Origin: Ignelater luminosus
Lineage: Eukaryota; Arthropoda; Insecta; Coleoptera; Elateridae
Assembly (NCBI GenBank): GCA_011009095.1
Contig: VTPC01090701.1
Location: 124,001-188,000 of the forward strand
DNA length: 64,000 nucleotides
Reading direction: 5' to 3'
The translations under genes and the position numbers were made by a program. Of the stretch, positions 1 through 12,600 are shown piece after piece. A model generated the notes under the pieces. That model did not search any database. It worked only from the letters and a program-made list of their open reading frames with translations, and was not told the origin of the DNA. The stretch's first letter is position 1, and each line of letters opens with the position of its first letter.

Positions 1-2229
1 TGAAAAAAACAATGAATTAAAAAAAAAGACTCCCATTCAAAAATGTTAGTAAAACAAACGCTTGCGCTCCTGTTTTAAGGAAAATCCCGCAAAATGGCGC
101 TGTTTGTTAGATCATTTATCTGCAAAAATATATAGAACCGGATGTGCATTGTTTGGTGTTTTTTCTTCATTATTTTTATTTGATAAATTGATCAAAATGG
201 GAATCCTAACTTTTTTTTTCCTTTGATTAATTATTTAATAAGATGAATTTAAATTGATAGTTTAAGGAAACTGTTTTCTTTTCCTTTGTAAAACGTAAGA
301 ACTAGAAATTCCGCAACCACTTTTTTAGTGCGATGTGATGATAGCTGATGGGAATTTATTTGTTGAATGATTTTTAAATTTGAAAATGATTGAAATGTAT
401 AATCTTCAACATGGGGATTTATTAAACGACATCTTATTTTGTATCAAGAAAATCACCTGAACCAACAAAAGGGGAGTTTTTTTCTTTTAATGTTCTATTA
501 TTATTAATAAACATGTTTAGTGTCGTGTTACAAATTGCATCAGTACTGCATTTTCTTATTATTTAACATTAAGAAATGATTTATTTTTAATTGCGATTCT
601 TAGTATCTGAAGTGGAATTTACATTATTATCGAATTGTTCAGTGCAATCTCTTTTATTAAACCACAATCTCATCTGTTTGCTAGTGTTTTTTTTTAATTG
701 TTTTTACGTTGAGTGAGTCAGAATTGTAACTTCTGTGAAATCTGTCTAACATAACAGAAGTAGCAAGGAATCGTAATTTGCTCAAAAGTGTAGACTAATT
801 GATTTGCACGAAAAAAGAAAGATTTTCCAAATGGTAAATCATGAATCAAACATAACAAATGAAACAAGATTTTAATTGCAAAACGAAAATGAAATAACAG
901 TTAGAATTTTTGAAAATTTTGTACATGGCAAACATACAATTTTAAATGATTCAGAATGAAGAAACCGCTGTCAGTCAGTTTTTTTTTGCAAACATGCAAA
1001 ACCACATATAAGGATACTTGGAGATCAGTACGAGGAAGATTCTCAAAATGAGTAAGTCTTTCATTCGATTCATTTTGAGTACTAACCGAAAGAAAACCTT
1101 CAAAAACCATGAAGATAGTTTCTGGTGATGCAGATTAAAGGTCTGTTTAGTCAGCAATATTTAGTACATTCAGGAATAGAGAACGCGTTGGCGTTGACAT
1201 AATTTCAATTGCAATTTGTCATTCTAGCCTTTTATCTTCTTCTGATTGTGCAAAAATCTTTCTTTATTAGCCTGAATAAATTTTATAAAAGTCCTCTTTC
1301 TTCTCTTTTTTATCTGGGCTGTGCAGAATTTATTAGAAACAAAAACAATTCTATGGTTCTGGCCTTCTGGTCCTGAATCATACAAATTCAAGACCTTCAA
1401 AGAGAAGAAGAGCAAAAGATTTCATCAAGTTACTCTTTTTTTGTAGACGAAATCAACTGAGTCTTTAATCCGTTGAGTCTTACCTTGTTTCCTTTTCCCA
1501 AATCTAAATAATTTAAGTGTTGTCTTTATAAATGCAGAAATAACGGATACAACTCAAGGTCTCATTTTATTTTAATTTTTCCAGCAGCTTATCTATTACG
1601 AGAGGAAACAGTGTCCTGTCCAGTAAACATTCTGTGCATGGTAGCATTAGTTCAAGACTTACTGAAAAGCACGATCTAATAACAGTCCTGTCAATTTCTT
1701 TAAATTGCTTAAGACCAAGAATGTCCAAAGTGCAATTTTTTATAGGCAATCTTCTTTTAGTTTCAAAACCAATCTTGTAGTAAATCGCTGGTAAAAGTCA
1801 ATCCTTCACATTTTAATACAAAATTATTAGTAGTGTTTCATTAGCAATAATATCTTCCAAGTCTAAAAAAAGATTATTTGTCTATTGGTCATGATGATGA
1901 AAGTATTTGTATTGTCAAACAAGACCACAAATGCAAAAATAGCTGTTGCAATAATATTTCTTAAATTAGTATATAACAAGTGAGAAGCTCTTCGTTTTAA
2001 ATCATTTCAATGAACAATCATTCTTTACTACGGGTTATCTATATACTTGGTGTAGTTGTTTGATCTTTTGTAGTGTTGTACTCTATGACACAGCATCCCC
2101 CTACTTTATTAACGCAAGATCATATTTATACGTTTATGATGATGATATCAAACCTTGCCATAGTCTTCCAAAGTATAACCAACAAACGAATCGTAATGAA
2201 GCGCCTGCTAATGTTCAATCTCTTGTTTT
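1..2229. other. Intergenic, no gene seen
   Basis: AT-rich DNA with only short open frames that have no recognisable family, no supporting splice sites and no coding-like composition. One near-match to a Rel site (GGGAATCCT) lies at 199-207. I see nothing else. Confidence 0.5.
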
Positions 2230-2320
2230 CGTGCAGTCATCTTTAGAGCCCTGTTAACGATGACTTGAAGTTTACTCAAATGCGAATTAGTAGCGTAGCT
2301 CCAAAAGATACAACCTGGCT
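2230..2320 (-). pseudogene. Non-LTR retrotransposon RT C-terminal relic
   Basis: Read on the minus strand, this stretch encodes, in one frame, a peptide resembling the segment after the reverse transcriptase domain of jockey/CR1-like non-LTR elements. The residues W-S-Y-A-T-N-S-H-L-S-K-L-Q followed by V-N-R-A-L-K resemble the family pattern 'WG.a....L.kLq..QNraLr'. Frames around it are interrupted, so it is a dead fragment. A 90-codon minus-strand frame just upstream (2417-2689) may belong to the same element, but I could not match it to any domain. The call rests on motif recall only. Confidence 0.45.
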
Positions 2321-4544
2321 GAGACTGCTTAGCACGGTGATCAGATATATGTTAGTAATGTCTCCGTCAAGTTTGGAATTTCTCAATCACTGTCTGCAGC
2401 ACCACTAGTCACGGTGCTATGGAGCCAACCAACAGGATAATTTCATTGGCGTAAAGCACCTGCTTGGGTAACGTCCGTGTTTCATCTCCTTATGAAACTG
2501 CCCATTTTTACTCGAAAGTACCTTTCCCGAAGGTGCAACCAGTAAACCAGCTTGGGGTTGTAATTTGGATTTTTGAAAAAGAAGTCTGACGCCAGACTTT
2601 AAGATACACAGAATCACATCACAGCTTGCGTCTAGCGAACATAACTGTTTGTAGATCTTACCAGCAGCGTTTGTCACGTTGAGTTTCATTTAGCTTATGT
2701 AATCTAACTTCAAATAATTTAAAGAAGATACAAGAACAAAAACACTGATTTATTTTGCTGAGTAATAAACAAGAGTTTTCAAAATACAAATATTAAATCA
2801 GCAGGTAAGCGTCGATTGGATAACTGACAACTGTTGGTAGTAATCAAGACTGAATGTTAAGTGTTCTACATGAAATCCAAACTGCTTTTCCTGAAGAGCA
2901 TTTTCTCATCCAATAGTCGCTGAAATTTCTTAAGCTTACGTCTGAGCTAACTTAGCCACGATAGTGCAGGCCATGCCATCGCACATTAGACAGTACAGGA
3001 AATATATAAAGTGTTTACAAGCATTTAATGTTACTCTACTGAATCCTGAATCGGACAAAAAAATAAGTACATATGATTTAGAGTTACTATGTACTGTTAA
3101 ACAAAATAATTTTTACCCCTGACACAGGATACAGGAAAAGTGTATTCTAATCACAACCCGGAAGGGCCTGTATCTGAACCTCTCCTGCAACGCGTCTGTG
3201 CTGTATTTAATATACGGTTATTTACATAAATGAATTGATCACAAATCAATATGCAGGGCTAGGTTGGCTGTGCGTCGGGCCTTGCCCACTACAAATAGAT
3301 AACTGATCGGCATGTAGTTTTGCGAGAAAGATAGCGCTTGGTCCGACTTCAGAAAAACTATGATGTCTGCGGATCTCCACTAACTCTTCTTGATGGAGAC
3401 GACCTGTGAAACCTGGGCCAAACCGTATCCGTTTAAATTCCCGCGGTGGAATAAAGACGCACAACGCTGGAGAATTCACTGCGTAGAAGAAAAATGAGAT
3501 ACTCTAACATGAAAGGTGCCGACAGGAAGAACATCATCTGACTCCTTTCTAATCTGTGATAATGCCACTTAAAGAATCTATGGAAACTCCACCAGCGCCA
3601 ATAATGAATATGTTCCGTACTTATCTTTCACACTGTATAATAACATTTGAATATTATGTTCATAATCGCCATTTTTTAATATTTGCGCACTTTACAACAA
3701 AATAATTTTCCAATGACAACAATTACATCCTTTAATAAAACATATTTTTGGAATAACCCACCTTCCAGAGGTATTATCTCCATGAAGTGGTTGGTTTTTA
3801 GGACTTTTTCGAGTCCTAAAATTCATTACCTGATTACGTACTACGTTTTATCGTCTCGAACATTCTAAAAAGGTGTTCATTTTTAAAATTAGAAACTTAA
3901 TATGGTAATTTTTCTACTTTATTAAATTATCATTCTTGACGATTGTTTGTGTGCCACTTCTGTTTTTACTTAATTTGTTTTATTATGTTATTACTTATTA
4001 AATATTGCAAATAAATTTGTTTTGAAATGAGATTAGTGTAATAATCACTATGAAATCTAGCGTGGTTAACTTGAAATTCCAGTTAGATATTATTAAGAAT
4101 AAAAATCTTCCACAATTATTAAAATTCTTTCTCACCTCTATATAAAGATGTAAATAATACCTGATTAGATGACATAAATAATACGCATATATTTACAATA
4201 AAAATTTGTTTTTCTATAGTACCTCAAGAGGGACATCTTATTTTTATATCCTGATGTAAACTTCATTCCTTTTTATTCCATAAAGATTAATTTCGAAAAC
4301 ATTTTTGTACCAAATTGGTTATTTTCAAATTATACCTTTAGGTTCCGGATCCACTACACATTTGGTTATTGACATTACTTGATTACTTTCTTATCTTATT
4401 ATTAAAGTATGTTTTATTAACGAAATCATTTATTTATTTAAATTTAAGTACAGAAAATTTTAGATATTATCATTAAATATCTTTCATTTTTTAAATGTAG
4501 ATGTAAATTAAAAAACTAACTAATCATAATTTTTAAAAACAGGC
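2321..4544. other. Intergenic, no gene seen
   Basis: Somewhat GC-richer to about 3600, then strongly AT-rich. Minus-strand frames at 2417-2689 and 3246-3479 are open but not recognised. No splice-supported exon was found. Confidence 0.4.
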
Positions 4545-4882
4545 TAAGTCCACTTAAAGCAGATTAACCACCATTGTCGGTCGTTGGGAATCCCGTTTTC
4601 TGTCGAGCGAGCCTTGCTTGCGTGCTCAAATAGACTAGTTCGTTAGTACCATACAGATAGACGGTGGTGTCCTATCCTTAATAAACGTGAAAATCTTTTC
4701 TTTAACTCGCAGATATTGTTGTGATGATCTTCGAGTGTCTTCAAGGAATTTTTAAGATTTTAATTCGTCTTTTATAAATCTTTGAAGATTTTTTAAATTT
4801 CTTTTTATTTTTTATCATTTTGTGTTAATCCAAATGTCGCGTGCAGATTTGTTTAGAAACATTGTTCGGCGATACTTTAGGG
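4545..4882 (+). other. Candidate distal promoter and first exon
   Basis: A compositionally distinct block holds an exact Rel-type site (4586-4594). It is followed by an ATG at 4834 in a fair context (CCAAATG), 16 codons (starting MSRADLFRNIVRRYF) and a consensus splice donor GTGAGT at 4883. It looks like a 5' exon 10 kb upstream of the main cactus start. The exon ends in phase 1. Joining it directly to cactus exon 2 (19065) gives an early stop, so it is either a noncoding cactus leader with an upstream ORF, part of a variant with a further exon, or the start of another gene. Transcript data would decide. Confidence 0.35.
4586..4594 (+). promoter_or_regulatory. Rel/NF-kappaB-type site GGGAATCCC
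   Basis: Exact near-palindromic Rel core, 248 bp upstream of the ATG of the candidate distal first exon. It is the leftmost of seven exact copies around cactus. Confidence 0.5.
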
Positions 4883-7317
4883 GTGAGTATAATTTTATTT
4901 GTTCATTTGTTTATTGATTTTTTAAATTTGTGATAGACTAATGTTTATGCGGAAGGATTGTTTCAAAATCATTTTTAGATTTTTGTTTTAAATTGTGTCG
5001 AATATTATAGGGGTCGGTCGTGAACTTCAAATCTTTTCAATGTGGGAGAAATCACAAATTGAAAATCCAAATTTAAATTAAAAGGTCACTTTGATTTTCC
5101 TTGATGCGCACGAACTAAAAGACGAGTGTTCCTCTCCGTTTTTTATAATTCTAGTAAATGACGTTCACGATAGTAAGGTGATTTTGTGCATATAAAGGTT
5201 TTTTAATGTGCGTTACTTTTTAAAGAAAAATGATTTTCCTAAGTGAGCAAAATGAAAGTTGTAGGTACAAACTTTCCTTTTTATAGAAAAGTAGATCACT
5301 GATGTATTTAAACTGGTAAATTTGAGATTTCCCCAAAATAAGAAGATTTTGGTCAAAACAGATTATCCGATATCCATTCGATTTTTCATTTGATCTAGTA
5401 TAGACTTCAAAAGTTAGACACATGTACGATTTTTACAATTGCAATAATTAGCTTCAAGGTAAAAATCCGTGAAAAAGGTCTTTTGATGATTGATTAACCC
5501 AAAGCGGCAACCAAGTTTCAAACATTGATTAGACTTTCTGTCTTTCCATATAAATCTTAATAATTAGGACAATAAAAGGTTATAATCTTGCCAAACTGAT
5601 CTACTGATAGCTATGGTGGAGAAAATTTTGAAAACGGTATTCTGTTCTGAATATTCCTTCATCCAATCTAACCGCATGTTATGATTTGATATTTTATTTG
5701 TGGTTTATCGAGGAAAAAGACTATTTTGATGATAACCAATCTCGATTCTGAGTATGCCCTGCAAAAAACCTGCTACTGGGTATTTCAAGTGTTATCGTTG
5801 GAATTATTGTTACTTTTGAAATTTTCCTTATTCAAAAAGGTAGAACTCATTGCCCACATTAGGATAAAGTTTGTGATATCTAGTCCGCCAAAAACAATTT
5901 TGGCCAATAAACGATATTTTGGCAACAGAAGACAATCGTGGGATTGGTTTTGGTTGGACTTTCTTTTCTATCCCGATTAGTGTAAAATCCCACAGGAAAC
6001 GTAATGTTCTCTTTGCACTTGTCTCATTTATTTTCTGTTTTGAAATATCAAAACTAAGATAAGATAATTGCAGTAGTTTCCAGTTAAGGATTCAATCTAG
6101 TGTTTGCGATAGTTGTTTTTAGTTGTAATGGTTTATCTTAAGTGAAGTGCATCTGGGAAGTTGGTGAGTTACATTTTAATTACATCGCTCTTTTCTTACA
6201 AGGTGATTGAAATTGGGCAAAAGAAATATTAGTTTTGAAACTTGCTTGTTTTAAAGTTGGCCTTCTTTTTGTAACACAAACCATGAATATAACCCCAGCA
6301 TTCTTTCAGGTTATGACTCTAATGAACATCAAGTTTTTACTTGTTAAAAACCCATATAATTATGGATTTTGATTTTTCAGGAAAAGAATTTTAATTTATA
6401 AAAGCGCAAAAAGTTTAGCACAACCTTAATAGACTTCAAACTTTGAATAAATTCAATAAAATATATAAAATAACCAAAGAATTTATTAGTCCATTAATAA
6501 TAAGCAGATTTGAACATCAAAAAAGTGACCTCCATTTGTTTTTAAAAATTTCCAAACCGAAACATTTATAAATTTTCTTGATAATTTGCTCATACTTTTC
6601 TACCAAATTTTATTACCAAACACATGAATGCACCGACTTTATCTCTGTAAAAACCTCAAATGCAAAGATAATTTAGTACCTCACACACAGATTCTACTAA
6701 CGTCATCAAGGCTAATATTTTTATCGTTGAAAATCGTTATATTAACCGTATTTTACGTCATACACTACAAAAAGGTGCATGTTGGCTACTAAAATTTATT
6801 GTGGTGATTCTTCAAAATTATTATAAATTTTTTTTGCGAATAATTGTCCGTGCCATTTATTTCTGAAAGGATATTAATCACTAATTCAAACAATAAAATT
6901 TGGGAATCCTAATCTTTTGTTATACTACCTAACCCAACAACGATAATTAGCGTTCTTTTCTTTTTAGTTCATCAGAATTAACATCACAATAAGAATTAAT
7001 AATAAAATAGCATAGTTGGCTTATTCTTAATATGTGAGTTGCTACTATAATTAATGAATGAACGATTATCATAATAACAACCAGAAAATTCCATTCAAAA
7101 TAGAAATTTAGAATATTGAGCTTGAATAAAATGTTTTATTTACCCAGACATATTCAGTTTTCCGTTTGTTTCTAACACTTAAATTACAAAGAAATAACAA
7201 GATGAAAACAAATAAATCTGCCAATTAATCAGATTAGAAACGTAAAAGATGATCACGTGCTCTATCAGGAAAATTCTATAAAGAGACAACAAAAGAGGAA
7301 AAGTAAACATACTAATA

Positions 7318-7327
7318 GGGATTCCCT
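7318..7327 (+). promoter_or_regulatory. Rel/NF-kappaB-type site GGGATTCCCT
   Basis: Exact GGGATTCCC core, the reverse complement of GGGAATCCC. It lies between the candidate distal exon and the main cactus promoter. Confidence 0.45.
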
Positions 7328-7955
7328 GAAACGCCCCTCACGAGTTTATGCATGTGCGTTTTAAAGCACAACGATTTTATTATTCATTTTTTACAATTGG
7401 TTATTACATATTGTGTTTACCAAACGATATGACAGGTTTGTGGTTAGAAAAAGTCACTGGAGTAAACTAATATATATATATACAAACGTTTATATAATTT
7501 AATTTCTTTAGAATGATACTTGCGGTCAGAAAAAAAAGTGGTGATGCCTTGTAAAAATGGTAAGCCAGAATTTCTGATTTCCATATTATTCTTATTTCAT
7601 ATTACAATGTAATCAATGCCGTTTAAAGAGGTGTTTCACAGGACTCAGTTGCTGGACCTTTAATATTCCACATTCCATTCTTGAGATACTTTAATAATGA
7701 ATGTCATTACTATTTATAATCTTGAATCAATCTTCTTCTCTATTGACATTATCATTATTCAAAAAGTTGTATTAAAGATGTTTTTTTTTCTTACCACAAA
7801 GCGGTTTTTGTTAGTTCTATACAAGACCAACGTGAAATTCTAACGTTGCAGATTGCGAATTAAGAATTTCTTTAATGGTTGTAACGGTCGATAAATTAAA
7901 GTCGATTTGCCGATTAACGACATAAATTGCAACTTATAACATATGGAGGATGTTC

Positions 7956-7966
7956 GGGAAAAACCC
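7956..7966 (+). promoter_or_regulatory. Dorsal-like site GGGAAAAACCC
   Basis: Fits the Dorsal pattern GGG(W)4-5CC. A weaker call than the exact GGGAWTCCC sites, because such AT-cored matches are commoner in AT-rich DNA. Confidence 0.35.
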
Positions 7967-8599
7967 AAGGAGGTATTGAACTTGAGAATTCAAGTTCTTA
8001 CAAAAAAAAGGGTGCATCTCTTATAGCGGTTGCATTTATTACGTGAGATCATTGTCAAGTGATGGCGTGTTATATATGAACTTGAAAAGTAAAGATTTAT
8101 GTAGTACTTTCTTAAATTTAGTGTATAATAGTATGGTTTTGATTTTGCTTGTTTGAATCTTTATAAAACAAACTAAAGGCAGCGACATTTAATTTCTGGT
8201 TTATATTCAAACATCCAGAAATGTAGTTGTTATTTTAGGATGATGTTTTTAAGATTTGCTTGTTGGTTGAAAAAAAACTATTTTTACACACAGGATTTAC
8301 TTGTTTCGATTTTATACTGCATTTATATTAAGATACAATCACAAAATGAAACTAATATATAATTATTTTTCTTTGGCCTAGCCTTGATTTTTCTTCTGCT
8401 TCATCTTAGTAACAGTTCAGTTGACATTTCTTGTCTATCTACATATTTTAACATTGACAAAACAATCATTATGACTTCTTTTATTTTTATTTTACTATTT
8501 TAGATCTGTTTATATATAATATCATAATATTCGATATATATAAGTTTGTCTGTATACATCTTGCCTTGGTAGAAGCAAGACTCATGCAAGTTTTGGTCG

Positions 8600-9640
8600 T
8601 GGTGTAGGAGATTCTAACCAGTTTTGTCATAACATCTTGGTACTGGCATTAGTTCTAAACTTGGCATCAACAGTTTTGGTTTTATCGTGATATTTGATAT
8701 TGATTTCGAGCTCAAGAGCAAGGTCAAAACTGTACCCTTACTCCTAATACTAGTAGACTTTATCATTATATCTTGATATTTCTTGAGCTTAAAATTAAAA
8801 CTATTATTTGTTGTGATCATTTTATAATGTCGTGGTATCGACAGTTTTAAATTTAAAAGTATTGGTCTTGGTTTCCTACTAATAATCTAAACTCAAAAGC
8901 AATACCACGATTCATGCAAGTTTGTCTTTATAATAGAAGTTTCGGCCTTGGTCTTGTTATAATATCTCAGTATAGTAATTAATTTAGACAGTCTTTGTCA
9001 TGCTTTTTCCTAATACTTCTGTCTAACATAAAACTAAGTTTTAGTCACTTCATCAAGAACCTTGATCTCGTCATGAAATCTTGGTATTAGTAATAATGAG
9101 CTTCAACTTAAGATCAAAGCAAAACTGACTAGGTAAAAGAATACATTTAGATGCGGTATTTTCTAGTATAGTAAAATCATTTTTCCGTGATCACTTCAAA
9201 ACCACTCCGAAACAAAAATAAAACATTTGTTTTTGATCACATCATAATGTTGTGGTATTGATAGCCTTGCATCTAGAAGTCTTGGTCTTGGTATCCTACT
9301 AATAATTTAAACTCAAGCTCAATAGCATGACTTATGCAAACTTCTCTTTATATGGGGAATTTCGGCCTTAGTCTTGTCAAAATATCTCAGTTTATATAGT
9401 ACATATTAATTTAGGCGTCGTGTTGGTCTTGTTCTTCCTTAATACTTGAGTAACATGAGATCTAGATCAAAACTAAGTTTTATGTTTTTAATTAAAAGCC
9501 TTGGTTTTGTCATGAATCAATTGATATCAGTAATAGCCTGAATTTTAAGATCAAGACTAAAAGCAGTAAGTCTTGGTTTTAATATCAGAGATTCTGGTTT
9601 TGGTTTTAAAAAAGTTTAACATACGAAAAAATACATTTTG
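8600..9640. repeat. Diverged ~420-bp tandem repeat, about 2.5 copies
   Basis: The block starting near 8821 recurs at an offset of 420 bp. Phrases such as 'CCTACTAATAATYTAAACTC' (about 8876 and 9296) and 'TTTCGGCCTTRGTCTTGT' (about 8940 and 9360) line up at that spacing. A more diverged partial copy precedes it (about 8620-8820). The unit is rich in CTTGGT/TCTTGG words. There is no coding potential beyond short frames. Copies differ at perhaps one base in four to five, so the duplication is old. Confidence 0.65.
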
Positions 9641-12600
9641 TGAGTTCTAAGCAGGGAATAGATTTAGAAGATTCTCGAGGGTAAAATCATTTTTCAGAAA
9701 CAAAAACACATTTTGGCAAAGTTCCTCAATTTACAAAAGAAGGTTTGAGACCAAGACCAAGTGGCGGTCGCCAATTTTTGGCATATTCGCTCTTGATACA
9801 GCTCTAGTAAGCAACTCGTCTGTTCTCTTTATTTCCAAAAAGGAACTCAAGCACATCTTGATTTTGATTACCATTTTATGGTTTATTAATTAAGACAGTT
9901 AAATTGTTGCCCACAAAAAGATACTTTTGCATTGCTTGTATTCAGTTCGTTTAGTAGTTTTCCTTAAACTGTGAAATGTCAGTATTACTCTTTCTTTCTG
10001 TTTTTCCATCATTTTAAACAGACTAGACCTTGTGTTTCTAATATAATTACGGAGTTTAATAGAAAAAAAAAGCAAAATATCTTTGGTAGCTCGCTCATTA
10101 TGTTGCCCTATCTACCCTTAGGAAAGAGAGTCTTATCCATTACGGATAAGGCATGATTAGAAGATATTGTCTTACCATCTCTAGCGTCTCTATTGGCCCG
10201 ACATAATTTGCAAAATCTCAAAGAAAGGAAAAGCAAGATATCTCTAATAGACCACTAGTCTGATAGTCTCCTTCTGTCTTATTGCCAACGAAAGAAATTT
10301 TTCCTCAACATCGTTTTGACTTCCTGTTTCACAATATAGAATTTCAGTGAAAGCAAATCCTATTAGTTAAGATCCAAATCGTTTGGTAGTTTTTTTCTCT
10401 ACCATTCCTAATAGCAATTTCCAATTATGTTTTTAGCATAATTAGAAAGTTTGATAGGATAGAATAGAAACGTTTTGAGGTATCATCATCATCATCTGTT
10501 TTATGTACTTGATGTGATTTCAATGAACTATAGTAATGATCTTCATAGCAATGGCACGTGTCTGAAATTTATAGAGCAGTGTTTCCCAACCCAGTATGTC
10601 TCCGGATAATATTTCGCGGTCAAAGGTCATATAAACCGCGAGAATAAATGATTTATAAGGTTCTTTGACGTTGTATTTCTTTGTATTGGAGACCAATAGT
10701 TTAAGAGTAGCTTGAAACCAAAAACAGAAAAACCTACCAAACACTCGTTTAAAGAAAAACTTCAATTGGTAGTTTTGATTCGAGGAGGTCTTCTTGATGA
10801 TGACAAACAGACTTGAAGAAAGGGAATGGGCTAAGTACGTGATTAGCGAAGAGAGGTTAAAAAGTACTGCTCTAAAGGTTAGAAAAGATTATCAGTTACA
10901 GTCAATAGAATGAAATGTGATTTAGTAGGTTTCAGTAATCTTGGTATGTTTATAATTAGTCTCATAATGTGCAATTTTACTGACCAATTGACCAAGATAA
11001 TGTTATAGATCAATGAAAAAGCAAAACAAGCATCTTTTGTTGCAACAAAGACGTTATTGTAACAACACAAATGTGTTTTTGCCGATTATTTTCCCCTTTG
11101 TGGGAAGATAGATTTATTAAGATCATTTAGGTTATCTGACAATGACGTCTTTCGGGCGATTTTTAATTCTTGCAGAAATCTTGTGGAAAATTATACGACA
11201 AAGATTAATATTAAATCTACTGTCTTCTATAGCGTAATATTGAAGTTCAACAAAATGGAAACATCCCCATGAAAGTGCAACCACAATAATTTCATCATTC
11301 TGGGACTTGGGGGATTTTAATGCTAAGTCAAATTGGCAACCCGAACGGAATCTATTATTAACTTGCTGCTCTATAGATTTTTCCTAGAAAACTGCGTTTT
11401 TTATTGTTTCCGAACTTTACCAACCACATTTGTTTTAGTGTATAATCTTTCTTTTTAAATACACTTTAAACTCTTAAAATAACCGCCTCAAACGATTATA
11501 TTTTCATGATGTCATTTATAATATTACAACCGTTGATTAACAACCTTTGATCTAAACCCGCTATTAAAACCGGGTGCAACTTACCAAGAAATGGAATTTA
11601 TTTAAAATTACCTTTGGATTACGCTGTTAAGAAAACCGAGAAAGCCTAAAATTTAAAAGTAGGAAATTGTTATTTTTATGAAGAAATCCGGTTGTAAAAT
11701 TTACGTGGGTGTAATTTAAATTTGATCATTAACAAGTTGTGTAGTAGTGTTGATGTTACCAAATTCAGCAAAGCAAAGGGGGTGTTTATTGACTGGCATT
11801 AGCTCATAAAATTCCCGATGTTATACCTACAAGATTCTAAAAAGAACCTTTAACGGGAGGGGGAAAAAATAAAAATATTGGAAACTTCCTAGATTATCTC
11901 AGAGATATTATTCAATCGACTGATTAATAATAATCTATCATATCGTTTAAACACTTTTTTTGCTATCGTGTCAAATAGTAAATTATCAAAGGTTCATCAT
12001 AAAATACACACACAATATAACAATTTATTAAGTTGATTGTGCAAAAATTTAATAATAAGTAATGACGACGCGACCTATGGGAATTCCAGAAGAAGAGTTT
12101 GAAGTAGACATGTGGCGCACAATTTCTAGTTCAACTAGCGAAAGTATTAAATGCAAGGACCGGACTTTCCGAATACATTTCATCGCTTCCACTCATACCA
12201 GTACGCAAAAATTTATTAAAGTTAAAAGGAAAGATTACACACTTACACGTGTCTGACGAAATTAACTAGAAAAAAGAATTGTTTAGTAAAGATGTTGACG
12301 TGCCAAATTCCAATTGGTCATAAACGTTTGATTCCGGTCCTGTGTCTAATTAGTAAAAGTAGAAATTTAAAAAACCCAGATATCTAAAACTTTAATTATT
12401 TAGATTGAACAAGGAAAAACAATAAATTTATCTAAGTAGTTCTTTCTTCTATAAAATCAATTAATCTTAAATAATCTGTTTTTATTATCATTTTAAATAA
12501 TTAAAAATGGTTTGTTGAATTAGATTGTGCTACTGTTGTTAAGAGATAAGAAAAATATGTTGAGTGGATTGAAACATAAAGATGTCTGTAGTACCCTTAA

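Larger units (their letters stand above)
4883..8600. other. No gene seen (intron or intergenic)
   Basis: AT-rich, with short spurious frames only. If the exon ending at 4882 is a cactus leader, this is intron. It holds two Rel-type sites (7318, 7956), a near match at 6902 and a TA dinucleotide run near 7471-7482. Confidence 0.4.

Noticed and set aside
3246..3479. 77-codon minus frame
   Set aside because: Not recognised and no supporting signals.
6120..6166. Mini-exon-like TTTTTAG...GTGAGT pair
   Set aside because: Only noncoding sequence with an immediate stop after its ATG; such pairs are expected by chance.
12062..12256. 64-codon frame starting MTTRPMGIPEEEFEVDMW
   Set aside because: Coding-like composition but no family match, splice site or promoter support.
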